Origin: Oscillospiraceae bacterium
GTDB taxonomy: Bacteria; Bacillota; Clostridia; Oscillospirales; Acutalibacteraceae
Assembly (NCBI GenBank): GCA_015066205.1
Contig: SVOV01000005.1
Span: 1-64,000, forward strand
Direction: 5' to 3'
DNA length: 64,000 nt
How positions within the stretch are numbered: the first letter of the stretch is position 1; the number at the start of each line of letters is the position of its first letter. A model generated the notes under the pieces. It was not told the origin of the DNA, searched no databases, and was given only the letters and a program-made list of their open reading frames with translations. The translations under genes and the position numbers were made by a program. Positions 17,911 to 26,445 of the stretch are shown one piece after another.

Positions 17911-18330
17911 TTACTTTGAAATCAATCTGTCTGCAAAAACTTTTGCGATCTCCTGAGCAGAGGAAGAAAACTGCTGCTTGATTTCCTCTTTTTCCGCTTC
18001 TGTGCGGAGCTTGTATTCTTCAACAAGGGAAAATCTTGCCGCCTTTGCTTCGTCTATATCGGTCTTGTTTTTCACACGGATCAATTTCAGTTCGCCTTTT
18101 ATGTAATTTTCACGCTGTATTTTTGCATCCTCTTTCAGTATTTCAATTCTTTGCCCGTATTCCTTGTTGAGTGCATCTATCTGAGCCTTTTTTTCGGAAG
18201 CAAGTCTGATCTTTTCCTTTCTCTTGTCGAGAACGGAAAGAACGGGACCAAAAAGCAAGAACTTAAGAATGAGCATCAGAACGAGAAAGCATATTACAGT
18301 CCATATTACAACAGGTAACTGTATATTCAT
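17911..18330 (-). CDS. atpF: ATP synthase b subunit
   Basis: Peripheral-stalk subunit: one N-terminal membrane helix (VVIWTVICFLVLMLILKFLL) followed by a long charged coiled coil. 139 residues, shorter than the usual 155-170. Since the next gene also begins with a membrane helix and stalk-like helices, the peripheral stalk may pair this b with the fusion protein. It starts 9 nt after atpE. Confidence 0.93.
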   Translation of the reverse strand: MNIQLPVVIWTVICFLVLMLILKFLLFGPVLSVLDKRKEKIRLASEKKAQIDALNKEYGQRIEILKEDAKIQRENYIKGELKLIRVKNKTDIDEAKAARFSLVEEYKLRTEAEKEEIKQQFSSSAQEIAKVFADRLISK

Positions 18331-18339
18331 AGCTTAACC

Positions 18340-18570
18340 TCAGATCTTTGAAATGAGCATGAAAGCAATAAGAAGACCGTAAATTGTAAGTGCTTCCATA
18401 AGTGCGAGAGCGATAATAAGGGTTGAACGGATATCCTTTGCCGCATCAGGCTGACGGGCAATGCTTTCCATTGCTGATTTTGCTGTAAGGCCCTGTGCAA
18501 TAGCGGGAGCTATTGTGCTTACTGCGATAGCTATTGCTGCTGCGAGTGCGATGATTGCTGAATTTGTCAT
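18340..18570 (-). CDS. atpE: ATP synthase c subunit
   Basis: Ring-forming proteolipid, 76 residues, two membrane helices joined by a polar loop with the conserved RQP (residues 39-41). The ion-binding carboxylate is E59 and helix 1 carries Q26, matching the glutamine of Na+-type rings. However, the residue after the glutamate is A60 rather than the Ser or Thr that supplies a Na+ ligand in Ilyobacter-type c rings. That points towards H+ or mixed use, without settling it. A GGAG site lies before the ATG. Confidence 0.95.
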   Translation of the reverse strand: MTNSAIIALAAAIAIAVSTIAPAIAQGLTAKSAMESIARQPDAAKDIRSTLIIALALMEALTIYGLLIAFMLISKI

Positions 18571-18590
18571 TTTTATTTCTCCTTTGAATA

Positions 18591-19271
18591 TTATTCTTCT
18601 TCTGTCGCTTCATCAAGATAGATCGAAACGAGCATTGTATATACCATTGCCTGTAATGCACAGAACAAAAGTGATAACACCATCATAACAACGGGAACGC
18701 CTATGGGGAATATCTCATACAGCTGATGAGTTACCATCTCTTCGCCGTAGACATTACCGAAAAGTCTCAGTGCAAGTGAAGCGGGCTTTATTATTTCGTC
18801 GAGCACGAGAAGCGGAAGCATAATAAAAATGGGGCTTACGAATCTCTTGAAATAATGCTTTACACCGCATTTAAGTCCGGCACCCTGTAAGAAAATGAAG
18901 GTAAGAACACCGAGTCCCGCCGTGACCGACAGAGAGGCGGTGGGGGCTTTTACATAATCAGTAAGTCCGACTCCGGGGATAAGTCCCGAATAGTTTGAAA
19001 AAATTATAAAAATGAAAAGAGAGCCGAGGAATGTAAAATATTTTCTTGATTTTTCTCCTAAGAGATCACCGAAGAAATTGTCAAGATATTCAATTCCTGT
19101 TTCTATAATATTCTGAAATCTGCCCGGTCTTTCTTTTAAGGTAAGGCGTATTATCAGAGATATTACCGCGATCACCGCGAGAATTATCCACATTGCAATG
19201 ACCTCGCCCGTAATGTCGAGAATACCGCCGAGACTGAATATTACATTTGACGGTTCACCCATTTTCTTCAC
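18591..19271 (-). CDS. atpB: ATP synthase a subunit
   Basis: Forms the ion half-channels next to the c ring. 226 residues with at least five membrane helices. The essential stator arginine sits in the [10 protein letters not shown] segment, the family hallmark. It overlaps the end of the upstream atpI-like gene by 17 nt, and its GAAGGAGGG ribosome site lies inside that gene. Confidence 0.95.
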   Translation of the reverse strand: MKKMGEPSNVIFSLGGILDITGEVIAMWIILAVIAVISLIIRLTLKERPGRFQNIIETGIEYLDNFFGDLLGEKSRKYFTFLGSLFIFIIFSNYSGLIPGVGLTDYVKAPTASLSVTAGLGVLTFIFLQGAGLKCGVKHYFKRFVSPIFIMLPLLVLDEIIKPASLALRLFGNVYGEEMVTHQLYEIFPIGVPVVMMVLSLLFCALQAMVYTMLVSIYLDEATEEE

Positions 19272-19581
19272 CCTCCTTCTTTCCCGTCTGAGCTTTCACG
19301 GAATTATTTGTTTTAAGAAGCCTTGTAGTAAAATAAAGCATCGGAAGTGTTACTCCGAGCGCACCGCCTATAAGAAGATATGTTCTGTCCCAGGGAGTAT
19401 GTTTTGCCGCAAAAAACAAGGCAACGATGTAAACCACCTGTACTGCCTGTCTTATTAAGGAAACATAAGAGAACTTATCAGGCTGTTTTTTCAGAAAGAA
19501 ATCCGAAAGCTTATAATTTCCGAAGCATATCCCGAGCCCGAGAACAAAGGCGAGAGCCGCTCCCGATAAATCAGAAATCAT
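19255..19581 (-). CDS. ATP synthase I-like membrane protein
   Basis: 108 residues, four predicted membrane helices, first gene of the operon. Short hydrophobic AtpI/Atp1-type proteins at this place help c-ring assembly or Mg2+ supply in some bacteria. The assignment rests mainly on position, size and the final helix with GGALGVTLPMLYFTTRLL. An AAAGAGGTG site precedes the ATG. Confidence 0.75.
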   Translation of the reverse strand: MISDLSGAALAFVLGLGICFGNYKLSDFFLKKQPDKFSYVSLIRQAVQVVYIVALFFAAKHTPWDRTYLLIGGALGVTLPMLYFTTRLLKTNNSVKAQTGKKEGEENG

Positions 19582-19606
19582 AATATCACCTCTTTAATTG
19601 ATACTT

Positions 19607-19634
19607 ATTATATCACTCTCAAAACTGAATTCAA
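19607..19634 (-). promoter_or_regulatory. Promoter of the ATP synthase operon
   Basis: Read on the minus strand: TTGAAT, 16 bp, TATAAT, about 25 nt before the ATG of the first gene. Confidence 0.7.
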
Positions 19635-19738
19635 GTAAAATTGAATAAAAATATTAAAAAATATATGTTTGTTTAAAAACTCTTTATGTTTACTTTTATA
19701 TAATATTTTGGTATATTAAATTAAAGAGGTGACGGTAT

Positions 19739-22700
19739 ATGATGACATATGAAAATATCAAAGGCGAATATCCCGTTTTTGACTATGAACAGTTTATTCC
19801 CGCAAAGGATGAGCCCTTTCCCGATAACAGAATTCTTGATTTTCTTACGGTAGGACCCTTTGTACTTCATACAGACGGCTCCTTTGAAGCGGAGCATATG
19901 TATGAAAGACAAAAGCTTCTTCTTGAAGACTATCTTTTTGCTGACGGCGGAGAAAAAAGCATTGTACCCGTTCTCGGAGGTAAGGTAAGAAATAAATATT
20001 ACGGTGACGAATATCTTTATTGGAAAAAGGGCTTTATCAAATGGAACTGTCTGCGCTTTGACAATGAAGAGGATGCCTGCGACCCCGCATTATATGAGAC
20101 CCAGCAGAGAAATGCTGTTTTTTATGCGGCATTTTATATCAGATGTAAAAATGAGAGCAAGGCGGTCATCTGCTATGAAAATTCAGGCTCTTCTCTTTTT
20201 GTGAACGGAGAGGAACAGGATTTCCGTCCCTTCGGCAGGGTAAAGGGCTTATGGGGCTTCGGCTTCCAGTGTCCCGTAACGCTTCGGGCGGGACTTAATC
20301 TTATTATGTTCAAGATCCGTCCCGGTTACATTGCGGACAGTATGGATATTGCTATGTCAAACTGCTCCGTCTTCCCCGTAATTCTCGAAAATGAGGGCTT
20401 TGCTCTTACAAGTCCCTCGGTGACTTTTGCGTATTCAGGCGAAAAGGGAAATGAAAATCAGCTTTTCCCCGTATTTGTTCACAGCCGTGAAAAAACCGAT
20501 GGCGGAAGGATCACCTATTCCTCGGGTGAGATCACTCTTCCCCCTATGGAAAAGGATGAGATACGGCCCTTCCGCTTTGAAATTCCCGCAAAGGAAAAGG
20601 GAGTTGTTGTCTGTCCTGTTTCCGTAGGAAATAAAACAGCGGAGTTCTTCTTTCCCGTAACCCCCTATGACGGCTATGAGGGCAGAGAATTTGTATATTC
20701 CGATTTCCATTTTGACACCACCTACCATCAGGAGCAGAGAACCTATGCTCTCGGAGCTTTTCATATTACAAGATCAATAATTGAAAGACTTATTGATAAC
20801 CCCGATTTCAAGGCAACTCTTTCCGAAATAGATTATCTTCATCCCTATTATTCTCTTTACCCCGAGCACAGAGAGGTTATGAGAAAGAGCTTTTCTGAGG
20901 GAAGAGCCGAGGCGGACTGCTTCTATAATCAGCCCAATGACCTGACTTCATCAGGCGAAGCCTTTGTAAGAAATCTTGTCTACGGTCAGCTTTACCACAG
21001 GGATGTAATGGGAAGACTCAGCACAGTCTACTGCCCCGGTGATGTTTTCGGACATTTTTCGCAGATGACACAGGTCTGCAAAAAGGGCGGATGTGATTAT
21101 ATAAAATGGGGAAAAATGATGCTGGGTGTGGACAGCCTCTTCCGCCATGTTTCCCCTGACGGAACAAGCCTTTTACACGACAAGGGTATGAACAGGGCGT
21201 CGGCTGAAAGGCTCGGTGTTACGGGCTGTGACCCCTCATCCGACGCGCTCTCCTATATAGATGCTTTCCCGAGAGAGGGCGATACCTCATGGATGAAAAA
21301 TACCGTGACAAAGGCATCCTTTGCGGTATTTTCCGACCTTGCAAGAGAGGTCAATGAAAGTGCCTCAAGGGGGATAAAAAGCGGAGAAAATACGGAAATT
21401 CTCTATTCCTCAAGAGATTTGACCCAGCACCATTCGGGTGTTATTCTCACAAGAACGGATTTCAAGCAGGCAAACCGCCTTTGCGAAAATCTTCTGTCCG
21501 CAGCGGAAAAATTCTCCTCCGTAGCCTTTATGTACGGTGCGAAATACCCCGATAAGGCACTCGATAAGGCTGTAAGACAGCTTTTATGCGCTCAGCACCA
21601 CGATTCAATTACAGGCACAAATAACGAGATATCCTTTATCGACCTTATGATAGAATACCGTGAATGTGCATCGCTTCTCTGTGACATCATAGAAAAAGCC
21701 TGCAGTTTTATTGCAGGCGGTGTAAAAACCGAAAACAGAGAGGATTCTGTCTTTGTCTTCAATCCTCTTACCTGGGACAGAGGCGGTAAGGTATGGTTTA
21801 ATATACCTGAAAAATTCAAAGGTGCTCATCACCTTACTCTCACCGATATAAGAGGACAGGAATATACCGCAGCGGCCGAGGGTGAGAGAGGCTGGTTTAT
21901 TGCGAAAAAGCTTCCCGCCATGGGTTATTCCGTTTTTAAGATCAGAGAAAAAGCAGAGGAGCCTGTAATCAAGGGTAAGGATACTGTCATTGAAAACAGA
22001 TTCTTCCGACTTGAGGTCGATGCCTCAAGGGGAGGCAGTATAGTTTCTCTTTATGATAAAGCACATAAGAGAGAGCTTATTGACAAAGCCGCTCCCGCTC
22101 CTGCAAACACCGTTTATGTCATGAAGGAGATTCACGACAGAATGGAAACACAGCACGAGCTTTATACCACGGGCCATAAGCTTCTTTCAAGTGAATATGA
22201 GGCCGAGGTCAGAAGCGAAAAATGCTCCTTGTATCAGAAGCTTTATATCAGAGTGAAGCTCGATACCGTTGCCGTGCTTCTGCAGGAGATCACATTATAT
22301 AAAAATGCCGATACCGTTGATTTCATTACAAAGGTTGAGGATTATCAGGCCGAGGATGACCTTTTCTCGGTAACCTTCCCCTTGGATATAAAGGGCGGCG
22401 CGGTTATTTTTGATGACCGCTTTGCTCCCCATATCTCCACCCGCTCAAAAAAATATATGTCCTTCCAGACCCACCAGTATGCATCCTTCTCGGGCTGCCG
22501 TGTGCTTCCCGTAAACCGTTGGTTCGGCGTCGGTCCGAGCTTTACCGTAAATATGAACGGCAATGCATCCTTTAATGTCGGTATGACCGCCGTTATAAGA
22601 ACGGAGGACAAAATTCAAAGAGATGCGGCGGACAGAGTCCTTTTTGCTCTCACTAAAAAGGCTGTGCCCGTAACTCTTTACAGCGACCGTGAGCAGCACG

Positions 22701-24436
22701 GCGGAATGAAGATCATACATTACAATGAGGATGTTTATTCCACGGATACAAGAATCGTTTTATCGCTCCTTGAAGATAAAAATGAATATAAGGAAAAGCT
22801 TCTTTCCTCTCTTAAGGCAAAAACTGCTGAAAAAATTGAAAAAACAGTTAATAATAACGGTGTTGCGGTATGCTATTTTAAGGATAATGATAATGTGTAT
22901 AAAAAGTACATTGATGTGCTTCTTGTAATTTCAAAGGATGAAAAGCACCTCGGTGAATTTGCGGGTGCTCTTGAAGAAGCCTGTGTAAAGGGCCGTCAGC
23001 TTGATATCGGCGGTGTAATTACCGAATGTGCACCCGAAAGAGCCGATGATTTCGGCTGTGTGCTTATAAATAACGGCACTCCCGCTTCAAGCGTTGAGGG
23101 AAAAGCAACTCTTAATATGATGCTTTTCCATACCGCAGCCTTTTACGGAAATCAAGGCAGAGTTACGGGTGAAAAGGAGCTTGTTCCCGAAAGAAAGAGC
23201 CATATTTTCACTTATTCTCTTTATCCTCACAGCGGGTCCTTTGATAAAGCGGGAGTTTATGAAAAGGCCTTTGAATTCAATGAAGCTCCCTATGCCGTAA
23301 CGGGAGTAAATGAAGCTGAAAATACTCCTCTTCCCGAGGAAAAGGCATTTTTAAGATCTCCCGCGGGCTTTTCCGTTACAGCCTTCAAGGCGGCGGGATA
23401 CCCTTATGCCAATCTCAGAAATGTTCCCGCTTCTCCCGAGGAGAGAGGCTTTGTGATAAGAGGCTTCGAGAATTCGGGTCTTTCCAAGAAAGCGGTCATA
23501 AAGACGGATTTTACCGTCCTCGGTGCTTATGAAACAGATCTTCTTGAGGAAAATCCCTCTGCGCTCAAGGCTTCGGGGGACAGTGTGACTCTTAGTCTTA
23601 CTCCCTACAGTATAAAAACCGCTCTTATGAAAACAGCGGTCAGAGAAAAAATAGGAAGCGCTGTTATCGGAAAAGAAAAGGAAGAGCCGGAAAGTGTTTA
23701 TATCAGAAGCTGGGAGCACGATACAGGAAGCAGTCCCATGGGTAATCTCACCTTTGCCGCCACCATTGAAAGACTTCCCGCAAAGGGAGAAAAAACGGAA
23801 GTGCTTTTCATAAATGCAGTAAATAATTCTCTTTCGGAGAAGATAAAAACCGAGATCAGGGTAGTTTGCTCGGACAATATTTCCGCAGATAAAAATATAA
23901 TACCCGTTGAAATAGAAAGCTCGGGCTCTGTCAGAATTCCTCTTGAAATAACTTATCTCGGCGATGAATACAAGGGACAGGTCAAGATCTTCTATACCTA
24001 TGATTCTATGGAATTCTATGATGTTTACGAAGCAGGTCTTTTTGAGCCCGAGGTATCGCTTTCAATAGGTGAAAAGGAAATTACCGTAAAAATGAATAAT
24101 CCCACAGGGGAAATACTCACGGGAGCTCTGTATATTGCATCTCCCTTTGAGACCTGGGGCGGTATTATACCTGACGAAAATGTCTTCGGTGATATTTCTC
24201 CCGATACTCATTTTGTTGAGCTGAAGGCTTTTGAAGAAAAAATAATCTCCGTTCCCTACAGTATGAAAAATGATATGGAATGCTCATTCTGGGCAGCGGC
24301 AAAGCTTGCCGTGAACGGAAGAATATATTTTGCCTTTGACAAAAAGCAGGGAATGAGGCATAATGTATGGGCACACGAATTTTTCAGCGAAATAACGGAA
24401 AGCAACGGCTCAATAAGAGCAATGCTTGAAATGTAG
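19739..24436 (+). CDS. Glycoside hydrolase family 38 alpha-mannosidase, very large
   Basis: Probably removes alpha-linked mannose from glycans in the cytoplasm, since there is no signal peptide. Zinc site and catalysis: FHFDTTYHQ near residue 325 gives the HxD ligands, DVFGH near residue 435 supplies the nucleophile/zinc aspartate, and QHHDSITGT near residue 620 the last histidine. The C-terminal GH38 beta-sandwich follows. The protein has 1565 residues, while most bacterial GH38 enzymes have 800-1050. The extra length is an N-terminal beta-rich, jelly-roll-like part of about 320 residues and an extended C-terminus. It stands alone after the divergent ATP synthase promoter. From 24437 to 24571 there is only a small hairpin (CTCCGaagaCGGAG). 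Confidence 0.9.
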   Translation: MMTYENIKGEYPVFDYEQFIPAKDEPFPDNRILDFLTVGPFVLHTDGSFEAEHMYERQKLLLEDYLFADGGEKSIVPVLGGKVRNKYYGDEYLYWKKGFIKWNCLRFDNEEDACDPALYETQQRNAVFYAAFYIRCKNESKAVICYENSGSSLFVNGEEQDFRPFGRVKGLWGFGFQCPVTLRAGLNLIMFKIRPGYIADSMDIAMSNCSVFPVILENEGFALTSPSVTFAYSGEKGNENQLFPVFVHSREKTDGGRITYSSGEITLPPMEKDEIRPFRFEIPAKEKGVVVCPVSVGNKTAEFFFPVTPYDGYEGREFVYSDFHFDTTYHQEQRTYALGAFHITRSIIERLIDNPDFKATLSEIDYLHPYYSLYPEHREVMRKSFSEGRAEADCFYNQPNDLTSSGEAFVRNLVYGQLYHRDVMGRLSTVYCPGDVFGHFSQMTQVCKKGGCDYIKWGKMMLGVDSLFRHVSPDGTSLLHDKGMNRASAERLGVTGCDPSSDALSYIDAFPREGDTSWMKNTVTKASFAVFSDLAREVNESASRGIKSGENTEILYSSRDLTQHHSGVILTRTDFKQANRLCENLLSAAEKFSSVAFMYGAKYPDKALDKAVRQLLCAQHHDSITGTNNEISFIDLMIEYRECASLLCDIIEKACSFIAGGVKTENREDSVFVFNPLTWDRGGKVWFNIPEKFKGAHHLTLTDIRGQEYTAAAEGERGWFIAKKLPAMGYSVFKIREKAEEPVIKGKDTVIENRFFRLEVDASRGGSIVSLYDKAHKRELIDKAAPAPANTVYVMKEIHDRMETQHELYTTGHKLLSSEYEAEVRSEKCSLYQKLYIRVKLDTVAVLLQEITLYKNADTVDFITKVEDYQAEDDLFSVTFPLDIKGGAVIFDDRFAPHISTRSKKYMSFQTHQYASFSGCRVLPVNRWFGVGPSFTVNMNGNASFNVGMTAVIRTEDKIQRDAADRVLFALTKKAVPVTLYSDREQHGGMKIIHYNEDVYSTDTRIVLSLLEDKNEYKEKLLSSLKAKTAEKIEKTVNNNGVAVCYFKDNDNVYKKYIDVLLVISKDEKHLGEFAGALEEACVKGRQLDIGGVITECAPERADDFGCVLINNGTPASSVEGKATLNMMLFHTAAFYGNQGRVTGEKELVPERKSHIFTYSLYPHSGSFDKAGVYEKAFEFNEAPYAVTGVNEAENTPLPEEKAFLRSPAGFSVTAFKAAGYPYANLRNVPASPEERGFVIRGFENSGLSKKAVIKTDFTVLGAYETDLLEENPSALKASGDSVTLSLTPYSIKTALMKTAVREKIGSAVIGKEKEEPESVYIRSWEHDTGSSPMGNLTFAATIERLPAKGEKTEVLFINAVNNSLSEKIKTEIRVVCSDNISADKNIIPVEIESSGSVRIPLEITYLGDEYKGQVKIFYTYDSMEFYDVYEAGLFEPEVSLSIGEKEITVKMNNPTGEILTGALYIASPFETWGGIIPDENVFGDISPDTHFVELKAFEEKIISVPYSMKNDMECSFWAAAKLAVNGRIYFAFDKKQGMRHNVWAHEFFSEITESNGSIRAMLEM

Positions 24437-24571
24437 TCCGTTCCTTCGGTGTGCGGGGAGAGCTTTAATAAGCGGGACGCTCCGAAGACGGAGTTCCTGA
24501 AGAAATAAATCCCTCTCCGACAGAAAAATTAACCGTTAAAAAAATTTTTTGAAAAATTTTTGATTTTTATG

Positions 24572-24598
24572 TGACCTTTTGGTTTTCTCAAACGTATT
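24572..24598 (+). promoter_or_regulatory. Likely ECF-type autoregulatory promoter
   Basis: TGACCT and CGTATT are separated by 15 bp, similar in layout to sigma-W/V-class promoters (TGAAAC, 16 bp, CGTA). A TTG start codon follows 20 nt later, so the sigma factor gene probably drives itself. Confidence 0.55.
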
Positions 24599-24617
24599 AC
24601 AGATAGGAGGCAGTCAG

Positions 24618-25121
24618 TTGGGCAGAGCTCCGAGGGCAGAAAGTGACATTTCTGCGGCATATGTGAAATATTCGGATATGCTTTACAGAATCTCTCTTAT
24701 GCAGCTTAAAAACGCAGATGATGCTATGGATGCTGTACAGGATGTTTTTCTGAAGTATATAAAGAAAAATCTGATTTTTTCTTCCGAAGAGCACGAAAAA
24801 GCCTGGTTCATACGGTCAACACTGAATCAGTGTAAGGATATATACCGTAAGAATTCTGTCAGGTCCCATGAGGATATTTCTACCGCTGAAAACCTCATTT
24901 ATAAGGAAAGCTTTTCAGAGGATCACAGCTCTCTTTTAGAGGCAGTTGAAAAGCTTCCCGAAAAGATCCGTTCCGTCATAGTGCTTCATTATCTTGAGGA
25001 TATGAGCATTGACACTATCGCAAAAACACTTAAATTATCTGCTTCCGCAGTCAAAATGAGACTTTCGAGGGGCAGAGAAGCATTAAAACAGCTTTTGGAA
25101 AAGGAGGAGTTCAATGTTTGA
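24618..25121 (+). CDS. ECF RNA polymerase sigma factor
   Basis: An alternative sigma factor of the sigma-70 ECF group. Region 2 is seen as KNADDAMDAVQDVFLKYIKK and region 4 as the C-terminal LEDMSIDTIAKTLKLSASAV with the final RLSRGREALKQLL. The start is a TTG at 24618, placed 7 nt after AGGAGG. Upstream in-frame codons fall inside the promoter-like element, so they are not used. The 3' end overlaps the next gene by 8 nt. The signal it senses is unknown. Confidence 0.9.
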   Translation: MGRAPRAESDISAAYVKYSDMLYRISLMQLKNADDAMDAVQDVFLKYIKKNLIFSSEEHEKAWFIRSTLNQCKDIYRKNSVRSHEDISTAENLIYKESFSEDHSSLLEAVEKLPEKIRSVIVLHYLEDMSIDTIAKTLKLSASAVKMRLSRGREALKQLLEKEEFNV

Positions 25122-25671
25122 CGATAGGTTCAAGGAAGAATACAAAAGCATAAAAGCACCCGAAGAACTTTATTCGAGAATAATGAACACCGAAACCGAA
25201 AAGGCTGAAAAGGGCAATATCGTTCAGTTCAGAAAAATGGCTTCCTTCGCCGCAGCTGCTGCGGTAATTCTTGTGGCAGGGCTTTTTATTATAACGGGCG
25301 ATAAGGCTCCCGAAATTTATGTCGGCACCGAAAAGCTTACCGCGGAGGTTCAGATAACCGAAGCTGATACGGGCTCCATAATGCTTGCAAGAATGAATAA
25401 TGAAATAGTGTGTGAGCTTACGCTTGAGCTTAAAAAGGAAACTGTTATCACAATGAGCTGCGGCAGTCTGCAGTCAGAAGAAGGAGAAATCCTTCTTGAT
25501 GCTGAAAGGTCTTCGGAATTTTCAGGAGAACTCAAGGCAAAATGGATAGTTCCCTTTGCCGATACCGCAGACACCTATACAATAAGGCTTGAGGACAAAA
25601 ACGGAACGCATTTTATCAATCTGTACTTTGACAGTGAGGCAGAACAATGGACTGCCTGTCTGACAAAATAA
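25114..25671 (+). CDS. Probable membrane anti-sigma factor
   Basis: 185 residues: a short cytoplasmic N-terminus with a helical segment (EEYKSIKAPEELYSRIM), one membrane helix (about residues 45-60, AAAAAVILVAGLFIITG) and an outside domain rich in beta strands. This layout and the 8-nt overlap with the sigma gene fit an anti-sigma factor that holds the ECF sigma at the membrane. The outside domain is not a family I recognise, and no zinc-binding HxxxCxxC motif is present. A GGAGG site lies inside the sigma gene. Confidence 0.7.
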   Translation: MFDDRFKEEYKSIKAPEELYSRIMNTETEKAEKGNIVQFRKMASFAAAAAVILVAGLFIITGDKAPEIYVGTEKLTAEVQITEADTGSIMLARMNNEIVCELTLELKKETVITMSCGSLQSEEGEILLDAERSSEFSGELKAKWIVPFADTADTYTIRLEDKNGTHFINLYFDSEAEQWTACLTK

Positions 25672-25708
25672 AAAAACAAAAAAACATATCCAAAAGGAGA
25701 AAATCAAA

Positions 25709-26374
25709 ATGAAAAAAGTAATCGCAATCGTACTCGCTCTCGTTATCGTTGGTGCTTTCGCTGCTTGCGGCGGCAACACAGAAGAAACAACAATTGCTGA
25801 CGAAACAACAACAGCTGCTGCTGATATGACAGTTGCTGCAACACTCGTTGAAGCTTTCAAGGCTGAAGCTGCAAAAGAAGGCGCAACAACAAACTCTATC
25901 GCTACTGCTCTTTCCACAAATGCTATCGTAGCATTTATGCCCATGGTTCAGGATATGGAAGCCGGCTACCTTGCAGGCTTTGATGCTGACATCACAGGCT
26001 TCGCTTCCTGTACAGCATTTATGCCCATGATCGGTACAATTCCTTTCGTAAGCTATGTTTTCGAGCTTGCTGAGGATGCAGATGCAGACGCTTTCGTTAC
26101 AACTCTTAAGGACAATGCAAACCTTCGTTGGAACATCTGCACAGCTGCAGAAGAGATGCTTGTTGAAACAGTTGGTAACAAGGTATTCTTCATCATGGCT
26201 CCTCTTTCCTTCGAACAGCCCGAGGCTGAAGGCGAAGTAGAAGGCGAAGGCGAGATCGGCGGTATGGAAGGCGAGCTTGACGGCCCCGCAGCATATGACC
26301 CCGATGCAGAAACCGCAGCAGACGAAACAGTTGCTGAAGATACAACAGTTGCAGAAGAAACAACAGCTGCTTAA
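25709..26374 (+). CDS. Acidic secreted lipoprotein of unknown function
   Basis: 221 residues with a lipoprotein signal (lipobox AFAAC; the modified cysteine is residue 20). A Thr/Glu-rich spacer follows, then a 120-residue globular domain with repeated AFMPM, and a very acidic tail with EGEGEI and DETVAEDTTVAEET. Codon use is strikingly biased (ACA for Thr, GCT and GCA for Ala), unlike its neighbours and typical of abundant proteins. It starts 38 nt after the anti-sigma gene with an AAAAGGAG site, so it could be a target or sensor partner of that system. It has its own terminator. Confidence 0.7.
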   Translation: MKKVIAIVLALVIVGAFAACGGNTEETTIADETTTAAADMTVAATLVEAFKAEAAKEGATTNSIATALSTNAIVAFMPMVQDMEAGYLAGFDADITGFASCTAFMPMIGTIPFVSYVFELAEDADADAFVTTLKDNANLRWNICTAAEEMLVETVGNKVFFIMAPLSFEQPEAEGEVEGEGEIGGMEGELDGPAAYDPDAETAADETVAEDTTVAEETTAA

Positions 26375-26399
26375 GTTGTTAAGGAACTTTTAATGTCAG

Positions 26400-26430
26400 A
26401 AGGAGCTGAAAAACTCAGCTCCTTTTTGTT
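26400..26430 (+). terminator. Intrinsic terminator after the lipoprotein
   Basis: AGGAGCTGA pairs with TCAGCTCCT across AAAAC and is followed by TTTTTG. It closes the sigma/anti-sigma/lipoprotein unit before the MBOAT gene. Confidence 0.85.
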
Positions 26431-26445
26431 TTAGGAGAAATTAAA

